DNA of 64,000 nucleotides, taken from Methylobacter sp. S3L5C. Its GTDB lineage: Bacteria; Pseudomonadota; Gammaproteobacteria; Methylococcales; Methylomonadaceae. The notes beneath the pieces were generated by a model. That model made no database searches. It was not told the DNA's origin and saw nothing but the letters and a program-made list of their open reading frames with translations. The translations under genes and the position numbers were made by a program. The DNA is taken from NCBI RefSeq assembly GCF_022788635.1, contig NZ_CP076024.1, positions 1,178,001 to 1,242,000 on the forward strand, given 5' to 3'. Below are positions 1 to 9,064 of this stretch, one piece after another; position 1 is the stretch's first letter, and the number at the start of each line of letters is the position of its first letter.

Positions 1-528
1 TTTGTGTACTAAAACTCGATCTTCAAGTTTTCTTATTTTGACTTTATAGATCCTGGATAACTAGTAATACAACAAATAATAGATGTAGATGTAGATGTAG
101 ATGTAGGCCGGAATAAGGCTTTTCAATCGTAAGCGAGAACAAGCGTTTCGGGCTAACTATACGAGTGCGCCGGAAACGCCACCAGGCGCTACGCTCTTCG
201 ACAAGCTCAGGACAGGCTTGGGTGGCCTCATTCCAGCCTACGCCTAATGCTTGTTATCACTGAATTCCCCGAAATCAAGAATTAAAAACTTGAAAATTAA
301 GCAAAACGGTTTTAGGTTAGCCATAATATATCAATCAAGAGCGGCCGAGGTTCTGATCGGGGTTTCGGTTATAAACCATGGCTAACGAATTAGTATAATG
401 CAAACAGGGTTATCAGCACTTTATAATATTCATTACACTATTGATGGCAACAATCAAATTGAGCGACCCGTAACTTTTTGCCCGTGTCATAATAACAAGG
501 CATCTTAAATATTTACAAGGTCGGCATA
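1..528. other. Intergenic region, no gene seen
   Basis: No convincing reading frame is present. The stretch holds a short tandem hexamer (82-105) and, at about 195-250, a sequence with the core TTCGACAAGCTCAGGACAGG, which I know as a common intergenic repeat type in proteobacteria. The promoter of the downstream peptide transporter should lie in the last 150 bases, but I cannot assign boxes with confidence. Confidence 0.6.
82..105 (+). repeat. Tandem hexamer GATGTA x4
   Basis: Four perfect consecutive copies of GATGTA. It lies in non-coding DNA, so copy-number change would not affect a protein. It may be a variable microsatellite; no function is implied. Confidence 0.85.
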
Positions 529-1845
529 ATGCCCAATTACAAAACCCAGCCTGACCCGTCAAACAAACTGCCACCAGGCATACCTTATATCGTAGGCAAC
601 GAAGCCGCTGAACGCTTCAGCTATTACGGAATGCGGGCAATATTAGTGGTTTTTATGACCCAGAATCTGATGAATTCATCAGGTCAACTGGCGGTTATGT
701 CAGAAAATGAAGCGCAGGGTTATTTTCATTTATTTGTCTCGATTGTTTACTTTATGCCGCTGTTCGGCGCTTTATTGGCTGACGGTCTTATCGGCAAATA
801 TCAAACCATTATTTTTTTATCACTGATTTATTGCTTGGGCCATTTTGCCCTGGCCATTGATGATACCCGTATGGGTTTGTTAATTGGACAAGGTCTTATT
901 GCCATGGGTGCAGGCGGAATTAAGCCCTGTGTTTCGGCTCATATTGGTGATCAGTTCGGGATTACCAATCAGCATTTAATGACCAAAGTATTTAGCTGGT
1001 TTTATTTCGCTATCAATTTTGGCGCATTTAGCGCCATGTTGATTGTTCCTTGGTTGCTTGCTCAATATGGCTCTTCTGTCGCTTTTGCTGTTCCCGGTTT
1101 GTTAATGCTGATGGCAACTGTTACTTTCTGGTCCGGGCGTTACCGCTTTGTGCATGTGCAGCCTGCCGGAATCAACTTTATAAAAGAAATGTTCAGTCAT
1201 GTCGGCTTAACCAGCTTGGGCAAGCTGGCCTCCATTTATGCCTTTATTGCCGTCTTCTGGGCATTATTTGATCAAACCGCCTCATCCTGGATTCTACAAG
1301 CCCAAAAAATGGATCGTAACGTTTTTGGTTTTCAATTACTGCCGTCACAAATTCAGGCTGCAAATCCACTGCTGATTATGTTGCTGGTACCTTTATTTTC
1401 TTATGTTGTTTATCCTTTTTTAAGCCGCTTCTTGGTGTTGACTGCATTAAGAAAAATGACCATTGGTTTGTTTCTGACGGTTATTGCTTTTACCATCTCC
1501 AGTATCATACAAATGCAACTGGATGCCGGCTTAATTCCATCTATCAGCTGGCAGTTATTGGCTTATTTATTTTTAACCTCAGCCGAGGTTATGGTTTCCA
1601 TTACTTGCCTTGAGTTTTCTTATACCCAGGCACCTAAAACCATGAAATCATTTGTTATGGCATTTTATTTTCTGTCAGTGGCACTAGGCAATCTTTTTAC
1701 CAGCGCCGTTAATTTCTTTATTCATAATGACGATGGCACCAGTAAGCTTGCCGGTGCCAGTTATTTCTGGTTTTTTAGCGGACTAATGTTGCTTACCGCA
1801 GTATTGTTTTCGTTGGTGAGTAAACGCTACCGGGAAGACGACTGA
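529..1845 (+). CDS. POT/PTR2-family proton-coupled peptide transporter
   Basis: Predicted inner-membrane major facilitator that imports di- and tripeptides with protons. The N-terminus carries the POT signature ExxERFxYYG (E25, E28-R29-F30, Y32-Y33-G34), which couples proton and substrate binding in the family. Many hydrophobic segments fill the 438 residues; family members are usually 450-500, so it is slightly short but appears complete. The ATG is preceded by AAGG. It stands alone ahead of a DUF4124 gene on the same strand, 77 bases away. Family assignment is secure; substrate range is not visible. Confidence 0.9.
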   Translation: MPNYKTQPDPSNKLPPGIPYIVGNEAAERFSYYGMRAILVVFMTQNLMNSSGQLAVMSENEAQGYFHLFVSIVYFMPLFGALLADGLIGKYQTIIFLSLIYCLGHFALAIDDTRMGLLIGQGLIAMGAGGIKPCVSAHIGDQFGITNQHLMTKVFSWFYFAINFGAFSAMLIVPWLLAQYGSSVAFAVPGLLMLMATVTFWSGRYRFVHVQPAGINFIKEMFSHVGLTSLGKLASIYAFIAVFWALFDQTASSWILQAQKMDRNVFGFQLLPSQIQAANPLLIMLLVPLFSYVVYPFLSRFLVLTALRKMTIGLFLTVIAFTISSIIQMQLDAGLIPSISWQLLAYLFLTSAEVMVSITCLEFSYTQAPKTMKSFVMAFYFLSVALGNLFTSAVNFFIHNDDGTSKLAGASYFWFFSGLMLLTAVLFSLVSKRYREDD

Positions 1846-1922
1846 TAAATGCTTTCTATGGATCAAATCATCTATAATAAAAAATTGGAATTTAGTTTTT
1901 ACAAAGTATGTGAGAGAAACCA

Positions 1923-2507
1923 ATGAAACTTACGCTGCTTATTCTGGCAAGCCTTTTTTCAGCCTCTGCCTCTGCTGTCATTTATAAATGTACTGATACT
2001 AACGGCAATACAAAGTATCGCTCCAGCCCTTGCGAAACAGGACGTGACAATGGCAGGATTAACATAAAAACAGGTGCTTCCACGACTGACAACAAAAATA
2101 ACCCACAGGATTTGGCACAAAAAGAGCAACAAATGGCGCTGCAAAAACAAAAGCTTGAACAGGAGCAATTACTAAAAAAACAAGCCAATATCAATAAGGA
2201 TGCCCTTAATGAAAGTGCAATAAATCAGTTTCTTATTAAAAATAATCCTGACAAATTTTCAGTTTATGCAATTCCTCCTTATGCACCTGAAAAGCTACCG
2301 AACCTGGTCAAAACCTACCAAACCAGATTAGCGGACATTGAGCGACTAAGAAGACACGCTGCAGAACAAGCACTGGCATCCGGCCAATGTATCCGCGTTG
2401 AATCCGTAGAATTACATACTAAAAGCACCAAAGAGGCACTGATGTTTTCAATCAACTGCAGCAGCGGAAAGTCTTTTTATTTTAACGAACAAGAATTACC
2501 AAAGTAA
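1923..2507 (+). CDS. DUF4124 domain-containing exported protein
   Basis: A 194-residue protein with an N-terminal signal peptide (about residues 1-18, ending in an ASA-type site). A DUF4124-like segment follows (VIYKCTDTNGNTKYRSSPC), with the paired cysteines usual for that domain. The middle is rich in Gln, Lys and Glu (about 60-95) and probably a coiled coil. Two further cysteines near the C-terminus may form a disulfide in the periplasm. A purine-rich stretch (GAGAGAAACC) precedes the ATG. Its stop codon shares one base with the start of the next gene (TAATG), so the two are probably co-translated. Function of DUF4124 proteins is unknown. Confidence 0.8.
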   Translation: MKLTLLILASLFSASASAVIYKCTDTNGNTKYRSSPCETGRDNGRINIKTGASTTDNKNNPQDLAQKEQQMALQKQKLEQEQLLKKQANINKDALNESAINQFLIKNNPDKFSVYAIPPYAPEKLPNLVKTYQTRLADIERLRRHAAEQALASGQCIRVESVELHTKSTKEALMFSINCSSGKSFYFNEQELPK

Positions 2508-3346
2508 TGACCCGCATGAATTTATCAAAAACTATTTTAATAACCGGATGCTCCTCAGGTATCGGTTACTGTACTGCCGTTGAATTAAAAAAAAGGGGAC
2601 ATAAAGTCATTGCTACGGCAAGAAAATCCGAAGATGTAACGCGTTTAAGACAGGAGGGCTTTACCGCCATTCAACTGGATTTGGCTGACAGTAAAAGCAT
2701 ACAACAAGCGGTTAAACAACTGATTGACCTGACTGATGGGCATTGTGACGCGCTGTTTAATAATGGAGCTTTTGGTCAACCGGGCGCTGTTGAAGATTTA
2801 ACGCGGGATGTTCTCAGATATCAGTTTGAAACCAATTTGTTTGGCACTCACGAATTGACCAATTTACTGATTCCACTGATGCGTAAACAAGGTTATGGCA
2901 GGATTATCTATAACAGCTCAATACTGGGATTGGTTGCCATGCGCTATCGCGGCGCCTATAACGCCAGCAAGTTTGCTCTCGAAGGTTTGGCCGATACCTT
3001 ACGCCTGGAACTTTATGGTACCAATATCCATATTTCACTGATTGAACCGGGGCCGGTTTTAAGTGATTTTAGAAAAAACTCCTACGCACTCTACAAAAAA
3101 AATATTGATCCGGTTCACAGCTTTCACAAAGAAGCCTATGAAGCAATGGAAGCCCGACTACAGAAAGAAGGCGCGGCCGTAACGTTTACCTTACCTGCCC
3201 AAGCAGTTGCCAAAAAAGTGATTCATGCGCTGGAAGCCAAGCGCCCTAAAATGCGTTATTATGTAACTTTCCCCACCTATCTGTTTGCAGTTCTTAAACG
3301 CATTCTGCCTATGTCTTGGCTGGATGCCCTACTGAGAAAGGTTTAA
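2507..3346 (+). CDS. Short-chain dehydrogenase/reductase (SDR)
   Basis: Cytosolic NAD(P)-dependent oxidoreductase of 279 residues. The Rossmann motif TGCSSGIG sits near residue 14, an NNGAFG motif (the NNAG equivalent) near 85, the catalytic Ser in YNSSILG near 137, and YxxxK in the segment YNASK near 150. The long C-terminal part after PGPVLSDF resembles classical SDRs acting on lipids or steroids, but the substrate cannot be told. It overlaps the preceding gene by one base and is followed two bases later by a small Cys-rich gene, suggesting one transcript. A second ATG lies three codons in. Confidence 0.88.
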   Translation: MTRMNLSKTILITGCSSGIGYCTAVELKKRGHKVIATARKSEDVTRLRQEGFTAIQLDLADSKSIQQAVKQLIDLTDGHCDALFNNGAFGQPGAVEDLTRDVLRYQFETNLFGTHELTNLLIPLMRKQGYGRIIYNSSILGLVAMRYRGAYNASKFALEGLADTLRLELYGTNIHISLIEPGPVLSDFRKNSYALYKKNIDPVHSFHKEAYEAMEARLQKEGAAVTFTLPAQAVAKKVIHALEAKRPKMRYYVTFPTYLFAVLKRILPMSWLDALLRKV

Positions 3347-3348
3347 TT

Positions 3349-3540
3349 ATGCAAGATCTTGACGAAATTATTATTTACTGTCCCTATTGCGGCGAAGCTC
3401 TTGATGCGTTAATCGATACCTCGGCAGGGGCACAGCAATATTATGAAGATTGTGCAGTTTGCTGTGCGCCGATCTTATTTACCGTATCTGAAGATCATAC
3501 GGGAGAATTGGTTATTGACGTGAAAAGAGATGATGAATAA
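3349..3540 (+). CDS. CPXCG-motif cysteine-rich small protein
   Basis: A 63-residue acidic protein with CPYCG near the N-terminus and CAVCC about 25 residues later. This four-cysteine pattern suggests a zinc ribbon. I chose the ATG at 3349 because GAGAAAGG lies just upstream and because the longer TTG-started frame would overlap the SDR gene. Proteins of this type occur widely in gammaproteobacteria and have no known function. It is the last gene of the apparent 1923-3540 transcription unit and its end overlaps a terminator. Confidence 0.85.
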   Translation: MQDLDEIIIYCPYCGEALDALIDTSAGAQQYYEDCAVCCAPILFTVSEDHTGELVIDVKRDDE

Positions 3541-3570
3541 TTTTATTCATTCATCGTCTCTTTATTTTTT
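3527..3570 (+). terminator. Rho-independent terminator
   Basis: A 12-bp stem (3527-3538 with 3549-3560, one G-U pair) and a 10-base loop, followed by a T-rich tract (3561-3570). It begins inside the last codons of the Cys-rich gene and closes the DUF4124-SDR-CPXCG unit. Confidence 0.8.
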
Positions 3571-3643
3571 GCTTTATGTAAACTTTATTTCATTTACCTC
3601 TAACCTGATACCGGCAGAACACAGTCACTAAAAAACACTCACT

Positions 3644-4384
3644 ATGACAGAACAAGATAGAGTATTTCAACAAACCGGTCGGGCGGAAGATTTTGCTTTT
3701 GACGAACGTGTTGCTAAAGTCTTTGATGATATGGTTTCAAGGAGCGTACCTTTTTACAACGAGGTTCAGCGCATTCAGTCCGATCTTGTTATGGATTTTT
3801 TGCCGGAAGTTGCCGGTGTCGTTTGTGACTTGGGATGCTCGACAGGAACTACCATAGAGCATCTTACCAAACATCAAAAATGCCCGGAAAGCGCCCGTTT
3901 TACAGGCTATGACAATTCTGAATCAATGCTGGATAAAGCCCGTGACAAATTGTCAGGGCAAATAGCGGCAGGAAAAGTGTCATTAATTGCTGCTGATTTA
4001 AGCCATCTACCCCAATTACCTGCCTGCGACGTTGCCATCCTGAACTGGACTTTGCAATTTGTCCGTCCCATTGGCAGGGAACAGTTGTTAAAATCTGTTT
4101 ATGAAGCGCTCAAGCCCGGTGGAATACTCTTGTTGTCAGAGAAAATACTGGTCAATGATCCGGTGTTAAATCGCTTGTACATAGATCATTACCTGCAATT
4201 TAAAGTCTCCCAAAGCAGTTATACCGATATTGAAAATCAGCGTAAACGTGAAGCGCTGGAAAACGTTTTGGTTCCTTATCGTCTGGATGAAAACTATGCG
4301 TTACTGGAGAGAGCCGGATTTGGTCGTATTGGCACCTACTTCCAATGGTTTAACTTTGCCTGCCTTATCGCGGTTAAAGTTTAA
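3644..4384 (+). CDS. Carboxy-S-adenosyl-L-methionine synthase CmoA
   Basis: Converts SAM and prephenate to carboxy-SAM, used by CmoB to make the 5-oxyacetyl group on wobble uridine 34 of certain tRNAs. The 246-residue length is typical, and the N-terminus (FDERVAKVFDDMVSRSVPFY) is characteristic of CmoA. The SAM-binding glycine motif DLGCSTGTT lies near residue 65, and the LNWTLQFV motif near 130. In many gammaproteobacteria cmoB follows directly; here the next gene is on the other strand and unrelated, so cmoB must be elsewhere or absent. Confidence 0.93.
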   Translation: MTEQDRVFQQTGRAEDFAFDERVAKVFDDMVSRSVPFYNEVQRIQSDLVMDFLPEVAGVVCDLGCSTGTTIEHLTKHQKCPESARFTGYDNSESMLDKARDKLSGQIAAGKVSLIAADLSHLPQLPACDVAILNWTLQFVRPIGREQLLKSVYEALKPGGILLLSEKILVNDPVLNRLYIDHYLQFKVSQSSYTDIENQRKREALENVLVPYRLDENYALLERAGFGRIGTYFQWFNFACLIAVKV

Positions 4385-4480
4385 TACCGGCCACTGAATA
4401 ATTAAGCACGCAGGACCTGTCGTACCTGCCTTGATGTCCAAGGTGCGTATAGCAAAACCTACAAAATATCAAATTCAATA

Positions 4481-5767
4481 CTATTGGTCGTTTATTTCTG
4501 TCCATTGGCATTTTTCCTTTACCAGTGGTGCCGTATGGCCACCGCCAATGCCTCTTGCAATCAAAGCCACAACCCTGTCATCTTTAGAGTAACCCACATG
4601 GGCTTCAATAGGATTGGCCATTTTACCCATGCCAAAGGCATCAAATACTTTTGCGACATTAATATTTACATTAGTCACATTAATACATAGCCTGGAATCG
4701 AGATACTTTTCGCCAAAATCTTGCGGTATGGCGTAACTTAATAAATCGTTGGGATCGCTAAAAGCAATAATTGATGTTTCATTGAACATGCGCGACGTGT
4801 ATTTTGAGCCAGTCACCTGACAATAATCAGCTTTTTGTGCACTTACCTCAGGGAGTTCTCTGCCCAATTGCAACATCGGGAGCTGATTGGACATCATAAA
4901 AATCTGCACATGCTTTTTTTGTAAAGCCTCCCGCTTTACTTTGTTTATAGTTCGTATAGTCGATTTTTTTTCCGGACTCTCCAGCAAAGAGACCATGCGC
5001 GTAATACCGTCAATGGCTATACGACTTCCCAAGCTATGGGATATAAAAACGAATTCATCCTGATTAAAACTGGTGCCGAGGACATTGGTAAAATCACAAC
5101 CCTGCCGACCATCCTTGGGGATTTGCTCCCAACTATCTTTGCCCATCCAGCAAAAAGCTTGTGCAAATGACCTTAATATAAGATCCCTGCTTTTACCGAG
5201 ATAAATAATAGGATCGGGGCCGGTATCATTGCTGAATTTTTTTAACATATCATTAACTTCTGCCCGCCGATACGAATATTCTCCCGAGTTATCAAATGCC
5301 AATAACGCTTTTTGGTTTCGGGTAATTTCCGACCAGGTTAATTCATAAAACCATAGCTCCTTACTACCATTTTCATTTTGTAACCGGGAAATACGCAAAT
5401 CACCTAATTTCTCTTCAGGATCACTAAAGGACATTAACTTTATATCTTTATAACTACTCGATTTGGCGGTTAAGTGCAGCTCATTGGCTAATTTCTCCAA
5501 AAATTCTGTGGAGTAACCGGGCAAACGATCACCCACACCATGAACCATCAAGACTTTCGTTTTACCCTGTGATTTTTCAAGTCCTGGCGCGATACCTTCG
5601 AAGGACTTCCCGCGTACTTGGCAGACTCGGGTATCCACGGCCTCAGACTTTTCCAGAAAAGCTTCAGCTACACCTTTTCCAAAACTGGCACAGCCCGATA
5701 AGAAAACAGCCAGGGATACCAGCAACAAACTTTTTTTTATGGTCGATAAGATCATTTTTTTAATCAT
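4481..5767 (-). CDS. Lipase-like alpha/beta-hydrolase lipoprotein
   Basis: A 428-residue predicted lipoprotein: hydrophobic signal, then lipobox LSGC with the lipidated Cys at 26. The mature part looks like an alpha/beta hydrolase, with an oxyanion-type segment MVHGVGDR (about 74-81) and a nucleophile elbow SHSLG (Ser245). An H in EAHVGYS near the C-terminus could complete the triad. The protein would face the periplasm at the outer or inner membrane. It is followed on the strand by nothing and preceded by the DUF4105 gene. Enzymatic class is inferred from motifs only; the substrate is unknown. Confidence 0.7.
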   Translation of the reverse strand: MIKKMILSTIKKSLLLVSLAVFLSGCASFGKGVAEAFLEKSEAVDTRVCQVRGKSFEGIAPGLEKSQGKTKVLMVHGVGDRLPGYSTEFLEKLANELHLTAKSSSYKDIKLMSFSDPEEKLGDLRISRLQNENGSKELWFYELTWSEITRNQKALLAFDNSGEYSYRRAEVNDMLKKFSNDTGPDPIIYLGKSRDLILRSFAQAFCWMGKDSWEQIPKDGRQGCDFTNVLGTSFNQDEFVFISHSLGSRIAIDGITRMVSLLESPEKKSTIRTINKVKREALQKKHVQIFMMSNQLPMLQLGRELPEVSAQKADYCQVTGSKYTSRMFNETSIIAFSDPNDLLSYAIPQDFGEKYLDSRLCINVTNVNINVAKVFDAFGMGKMANPIEAHVGYSKDDRVVALIARGIGGGHTAPLVKEKCQWTEINDQ

Positions 5768-5782
5768 AGTTTTTTATAAAAT

Positions 5783-5800
5783 TTCGTGTCTTTGTGGTGA
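5783..5800 (-). repeat. Intergenic repeat, ACCACAAAGACACGAA type
   Basis: Read on the minus strand this is TCACCACAAAGACACGAA. The same 18 bases occur at 10201-10218 (+) and 16 of them at 38035-38050 (+). All three copies are intergenic. Confidence 0.8.
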
Positions 5801-5841
5801 TATTTTTTCAGTTTTTTAACTTGTTATTTGGGTTATTAAAA

Positions 5842-7809
5842 TTAATCTCCCCAATTTTCATCATGCACAAACTGGTTGTAAGATAAATACTGATAACTGC
5901 CTTTACGCATATTGAAAAATAATAATTCAGGCAAGCTCATTAAAACCCCCGTCGCTCCTGATTTAAGATTTTGTCCTGAATCAAATGGCCAACTTAAGAA
6001 ACCAAACAGGCTTTGACCAATACCGGCAACCGTATTAAAGAGTCCAAAAACAGGCCTAAATGCCACGTTATCATCGGTAAAAAAAACAAAAAAAGCATCG
6101 TCAGGATTATAAACATACAACGTACTGCTAAAAATATTGGATTCACGTAGGGCAACCATTAACCCAGCATTTTGGGTATAAAGTGTTGCTAATTGTTGAT
6201 CACGATAAGAGCTAAATACGGTACTGTTGGTTACCCTATAGTGCTCTTGTACCGATTTAAACGACATAAAAGGAATAAAATTATAAAATGCAGAAACATC
6301 GCCGCCCAGTTGTTTGGTTGATTCATTACTTAACCATTCAACTTTTTTTGCTTGATCAACGTCCATTTTATTTTGTGCCAATAAAGCCAAGTCAATCGTT
6401 CCAAACAATTGTGTTACACAATTACGGGTAATCAAATCATACCGATAATGGGCAGCCAGCTCCTGGAGTAATTTATTTTCATACTTATCCTGTTCGGTTA
6501 ATGCTGTTATTAATTGTTGCTGCGTTAATCCGGGCACCAACCAATCCGGTAAGCCAACGCTTTTGGTTGGCAACGCTTTTTCTCCCAGATAACGAACCGG
6601 CTTTTGCTGTTTACCTTTAAGTAATTCAAAATAGCGGTTAGCTGACATTTCAAGCATGCTGTAACCGGTTTCAGTCATATCGCCACTGGTTAACATGGTT
6701 TTTCGTGTCTGTATCAAATTGTTCTGCGCATCATTAATTTGAATGTATATTTGTTCCACATGCTGTGAAAATTGGTCAGCGCCAAGCCATGCAGATTCCG
6801 TAGCAAAATCATCAATAAAAACCCATACCCCTGACTGTAATGACTGGTCTACCGCAATAAACCGCGCCAAATTAACCAAGACTGCATAGCCCCAATCAGA
6901 CCGCCCCGAGTCAACTGACTTTAACAAACTTAAAGCTAGTTGATCGCGTAAATTCTCCAATACTTTTTTTTCTTCCGGCGTTACTGACTCAGGTGTTATA
7001 AAAAATGCGTCAGGTTGTAATGATTGCTCTTCCTCAAGAACTTTTATAGCGACTAATCCTGTTAAATAATCGGTATAACTCTCTGCAAATGAAGGCATTA
7101 CCGGAGGAAAGTTATCTTTAGACAAAATTGCTGGGGCTGTGGGCCAAGGCTCAGGGGCCAATACTTTAATTCTGGTAGTGATTTGGTCGCGACGATTTTT
7201 AAGGTAATCTTGGCCATAATGTTGTTCGATTTTCTTATGCAACATTTTAATAAGCTGCGAAGACTGCAATCGCACACCATTAATGTTCGTTATGTGCCCG
7301 TCTTTTTTTTTGCCAGCCAATTGCTGATCATTATAAAAAAGCCCTACGGCATCGAGTCGTAAAACAGACGAAAAATCGGCATCTAAAAAGGCTTCATTAC
7401 TACTTAATTTATAAAGCAATCGACGTAAAAGAATACGGTCTTTATGTAAATCATCGAGTTGTTCAAACTGCCGATTCTGAGCCAGAAACTGTAATTTAAA
7501 ATAGTCTCCAAGTTGCTTAAAAGACGCTTCAGATACCTCAATTTGGCTTATATGAATACGCCGGTTCTGCAAAAAACGATACAGAAAATGAAACTCCTGT
7601 TTATCTTGTTTTAACAGACGAATCAAGCCTGAGTCATGATGCTGAAAATGATATATTTCATCGCCAAATTGTATGGCACTGTGCCCTCCACTTGAATTAC
7701 CCTCACTTGCTTCCAGATAAAGATATTCAAATGATGCTGCCAAAGCATTTACCGGCAATAACGCGATAAGGAATATACTGATGAAAACAGGCTTCCAGTT
7801 AACGTGCAT
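5842..7809 (-). CDS. DUF4105 (Lnb N-terminal-like) periplasmic protein
   Basis: A 655-residue protein with a signal peptide (about residues 1-25) when started at the ATG at 7809; a TTG further upstream would add a poor leader. The N-terminal region has GGHSAIQF (His43), and RYDLITRNCVTQLF carries Cys464. A His plus a distant Asn-Cys is the pattern of DUF4105 and related papain-like folds, suggesting a permuted thiol hydrolase or acyltransferase site. Hydrophobic stretches near the C-terminus may anchor it. It lies between two lipoprotein genes in an apparent operon. No function is established for such proteins in this context. Confidence 0.75.
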   Translation of the reverse strand: MHVNWKPVFISIFLIALLPVNALAASFEYLYLEASEGNSSGGHSAIQFGDEIYHFQHHDSGLIRLLKQDKQEFHFLYRFLQNRRIHISQIEVSEASFKQLGDYFKLQFLAQNRQFEQLDDLHKDRILLRRLLYKLSSNEAFLDADFSSVLRLDAVGLFYNDQQLAGKKKDGHITNINGVRLQSSQLIKMLHKKIEQHYGQDYLKNRRDQITTRIKVLAPEPWPTAPAILSKDNFPPVMPSFAESYTDYLTGLVAIKVLEEEQSLQPDAFFITPESVTPEEKKVLENLRDQLALSLLKSVDSGRSDWGYAVLVNLARFIAVDQSLQSGVWVFIDDFATESAWLGADQFSQHVEQIYIQINDAQNNLIQTRKTMLTSGDMTETGYSMLEMSANRYFELLKGKQQKPVRYLGEKALPTKSVGLPDWLVPGLTQQQLITALTEQDKYENKLLQELAAHYRYDLITRNCVTQLFGTIDLALLAQNKMDVDQAKKVEWLSNESTKQLGGDVSAFYNFIPFMSFKSVQEHYRVTNSTVFSSYRDQQLATLYTQNAGLMVALRESNIFSSTLYVYNPDDAFFVFFTDDNVAFRPVFGLFNTVAGIGQSLFGFLSWPFDSGQNLKSGATGVLMSLPELLFFNMRKGSYQYLSYNQFVHDENWGD

Positions 7810-7860
7810 GGATAACCGGAAGCTTTTTAAAAATAGCAGATGAATCAATAGCAAAAGAGA

Positions 7861-8346
7861 CTATTTTTCAGCATTATAACCATCATCAATTTGTTGCATT
7901 TTTTGTGCATTATTACCGGCAAAATTTTGTTTATACGTTTCATAAGCGATACCTTGCACATCTGCTTTCTTTAAGCCTTTTCCGATACCCTTATAGGTCA
8001 ACGAATCTTGATCCCAATTAGTAATACCGCGTTTTGCGGCAATATCACTCAAGCCCTTGAGGAACGAATTATAATCGGCATTGGGTTGAGACGATTTAAC
8101 ATAAGCCATTGTATAATCAGCCACTTCATTTTGATATTTTTTGCTTTTCCCTGAAACTGAAGAAGGGCTACTGACAATTGAACTGGTTGAGTCTGAAATA
8201 CTTCCTAAGCTTTCCGAACTACTTTCTGAACTGCCCGAACCGCTTGATGAGCTTTCTGAAAAAGAGCAGCCATTGATAGTCATAGCAAGCCCAAAGAGCG
8301 CCGAATAAAGCAGTGCTTGTTTTAAATAACCTGGATATAAACGCAT
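7861..8346 (-). CDS. Ser-rich putative lipoprotein
   Basis: A 161-residue protein with a hydrophobic signal and a probable lipobox (INGC, Cys27). A low-complexity linker of mostly Ser, with Gly, Glu and Asp, follows (about 28-65); it probably spans from the membrane to a small alpha-helical C-terminal domain (about 68-155) containing a DYTMAYVKSSQPNADY segment. I do not recognise the domain by name. It lies just upstream of the DUF4105 gene (51-base gap to its ATG) on the same strand, so the two are likely co-expressed and may work together at the envelope. Confidence 0.65.
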   Translation of the reverse strand: MRLYPGYLKQALLYSALFGLAMTINGCSFSESSSSGSGSSESSSESLGSISDSTSSIVSSPSSVSGKSKKYQNEVADYTMAYVKSSQPNADYNSFLKGLSDIAAKRGITNWDQDSLTYKGIGKGLKKADVQGIAYETYKQNFAGNNAQKMQQIDDGYNAEK

Positions 8347-8411
8347 AATTTTTCCTGTAAACTTTAAAGGGCTAAACGGTAATGCTCAAAAGTAAATAAG
8401 CTGCCCAAGCC

Positions 8412-8891
8412 CTATTCTACCTTTGCCACACCAGATTGTTTGCCGGTAATCCAGGTTCGGTAATGAACCTCAAAATCAACCGGCACATACACGACAACTG
8501 GCAACTTGCTATTGTAACGTAGTAAATTGCCATCTCCACGCACCGATACAAAAGCTTTTTGTACTTTCTTGTCAGGAGGACAGGCCATCAATGTTGACGC
8601 CGTCCCTCCTACTTTTTTAAGAATAAAGTAAGGGAATCCCCAGCCTTTTGCAACTTCTTCAATCAGTTGCCCACCAAACCAGTGATGATTACAGTCCACT
8701 TGCAGCGTTTTGCCAATTATTATTTCTAGTTTATGGTTATCTTCATTAGCCAAAACAGGTAGATGAATCACCATTCTTTTATAGCTTTTCTCCGCTGGAG
8801 GATATGGTTTCATTCCATAAGTATTCGCAAAAATAGAAGTACTGAATAGAAAAACACTGCTGATAACAAAAATTTTGACATAGCATTTCAT
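8412..8891 (-). CDS. Ecotin, periplasmic serine protease inhibitor
   Basis: A 159-residue exported protein (signal about 1-22) that closely follows the ecotin pattern: KPYPPAEKSYKRMVIHLP, the Cys pair Cys67/Cys104 that forms the conserved disulfide, and the C-terminal LRYNSKLPVVVYVP and YRTWITG. Ecotins dimerise and inhibit trypsin-fold proteases, protecting bacteria from host or predator enzymes. By alignment to E. coli ecotin (P1 Met84, in STMMAC), the reactive loop here reads STLMAC, so P1 would be Leu101. I start at the ATG at 8891, with GAGG upstream, not the GTG one codon before. Confidence 0.93.
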   Translation of the reverse strand: MKCYVKIFVISSVFLFSTSIFANTYGMKPYPPAEKSYKRMVIHLPVLANEDNHKLEIIIGKTLQVDCNHHWFGGQLIEEVAKGWGFPYFILKKVGGTASTLMACPPDKKVQKAFVSVRGDGNLLRYNSKLPVVVYVPVDFEVHYRTWITGKQSGVAKVE

Positions 8892-9000
8892 CACATAAAC
8901 CTCTTTTATTGGTTTTGGCTTCGATTATTGGAACTATTCTTCATACGTCAACAATTGCTTGTAACTTCTGTTTTCCTGCAACTCAAACCAAAAAAATAAA

Positions 9001-9019
9001 GTAAAATGGCTCATTTTAC
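9001..9019. promoter_or_regulatory. Short palindrome upstream of the LeuB-like gene
   Basis: A perfect 8-bp inverted repeat (9001-9008 and 9012-9019, GTAAAATG/CATTTTAC) with a 3-base centre, 45 bases before the start codon. It could be an operator, but no regulator is identified. Confidence 0.3.
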
Positions 9020-9064
9020 AAAATCCCAGTTCATCAATCTCAAACAGGCCTTAATTAAGTACAC

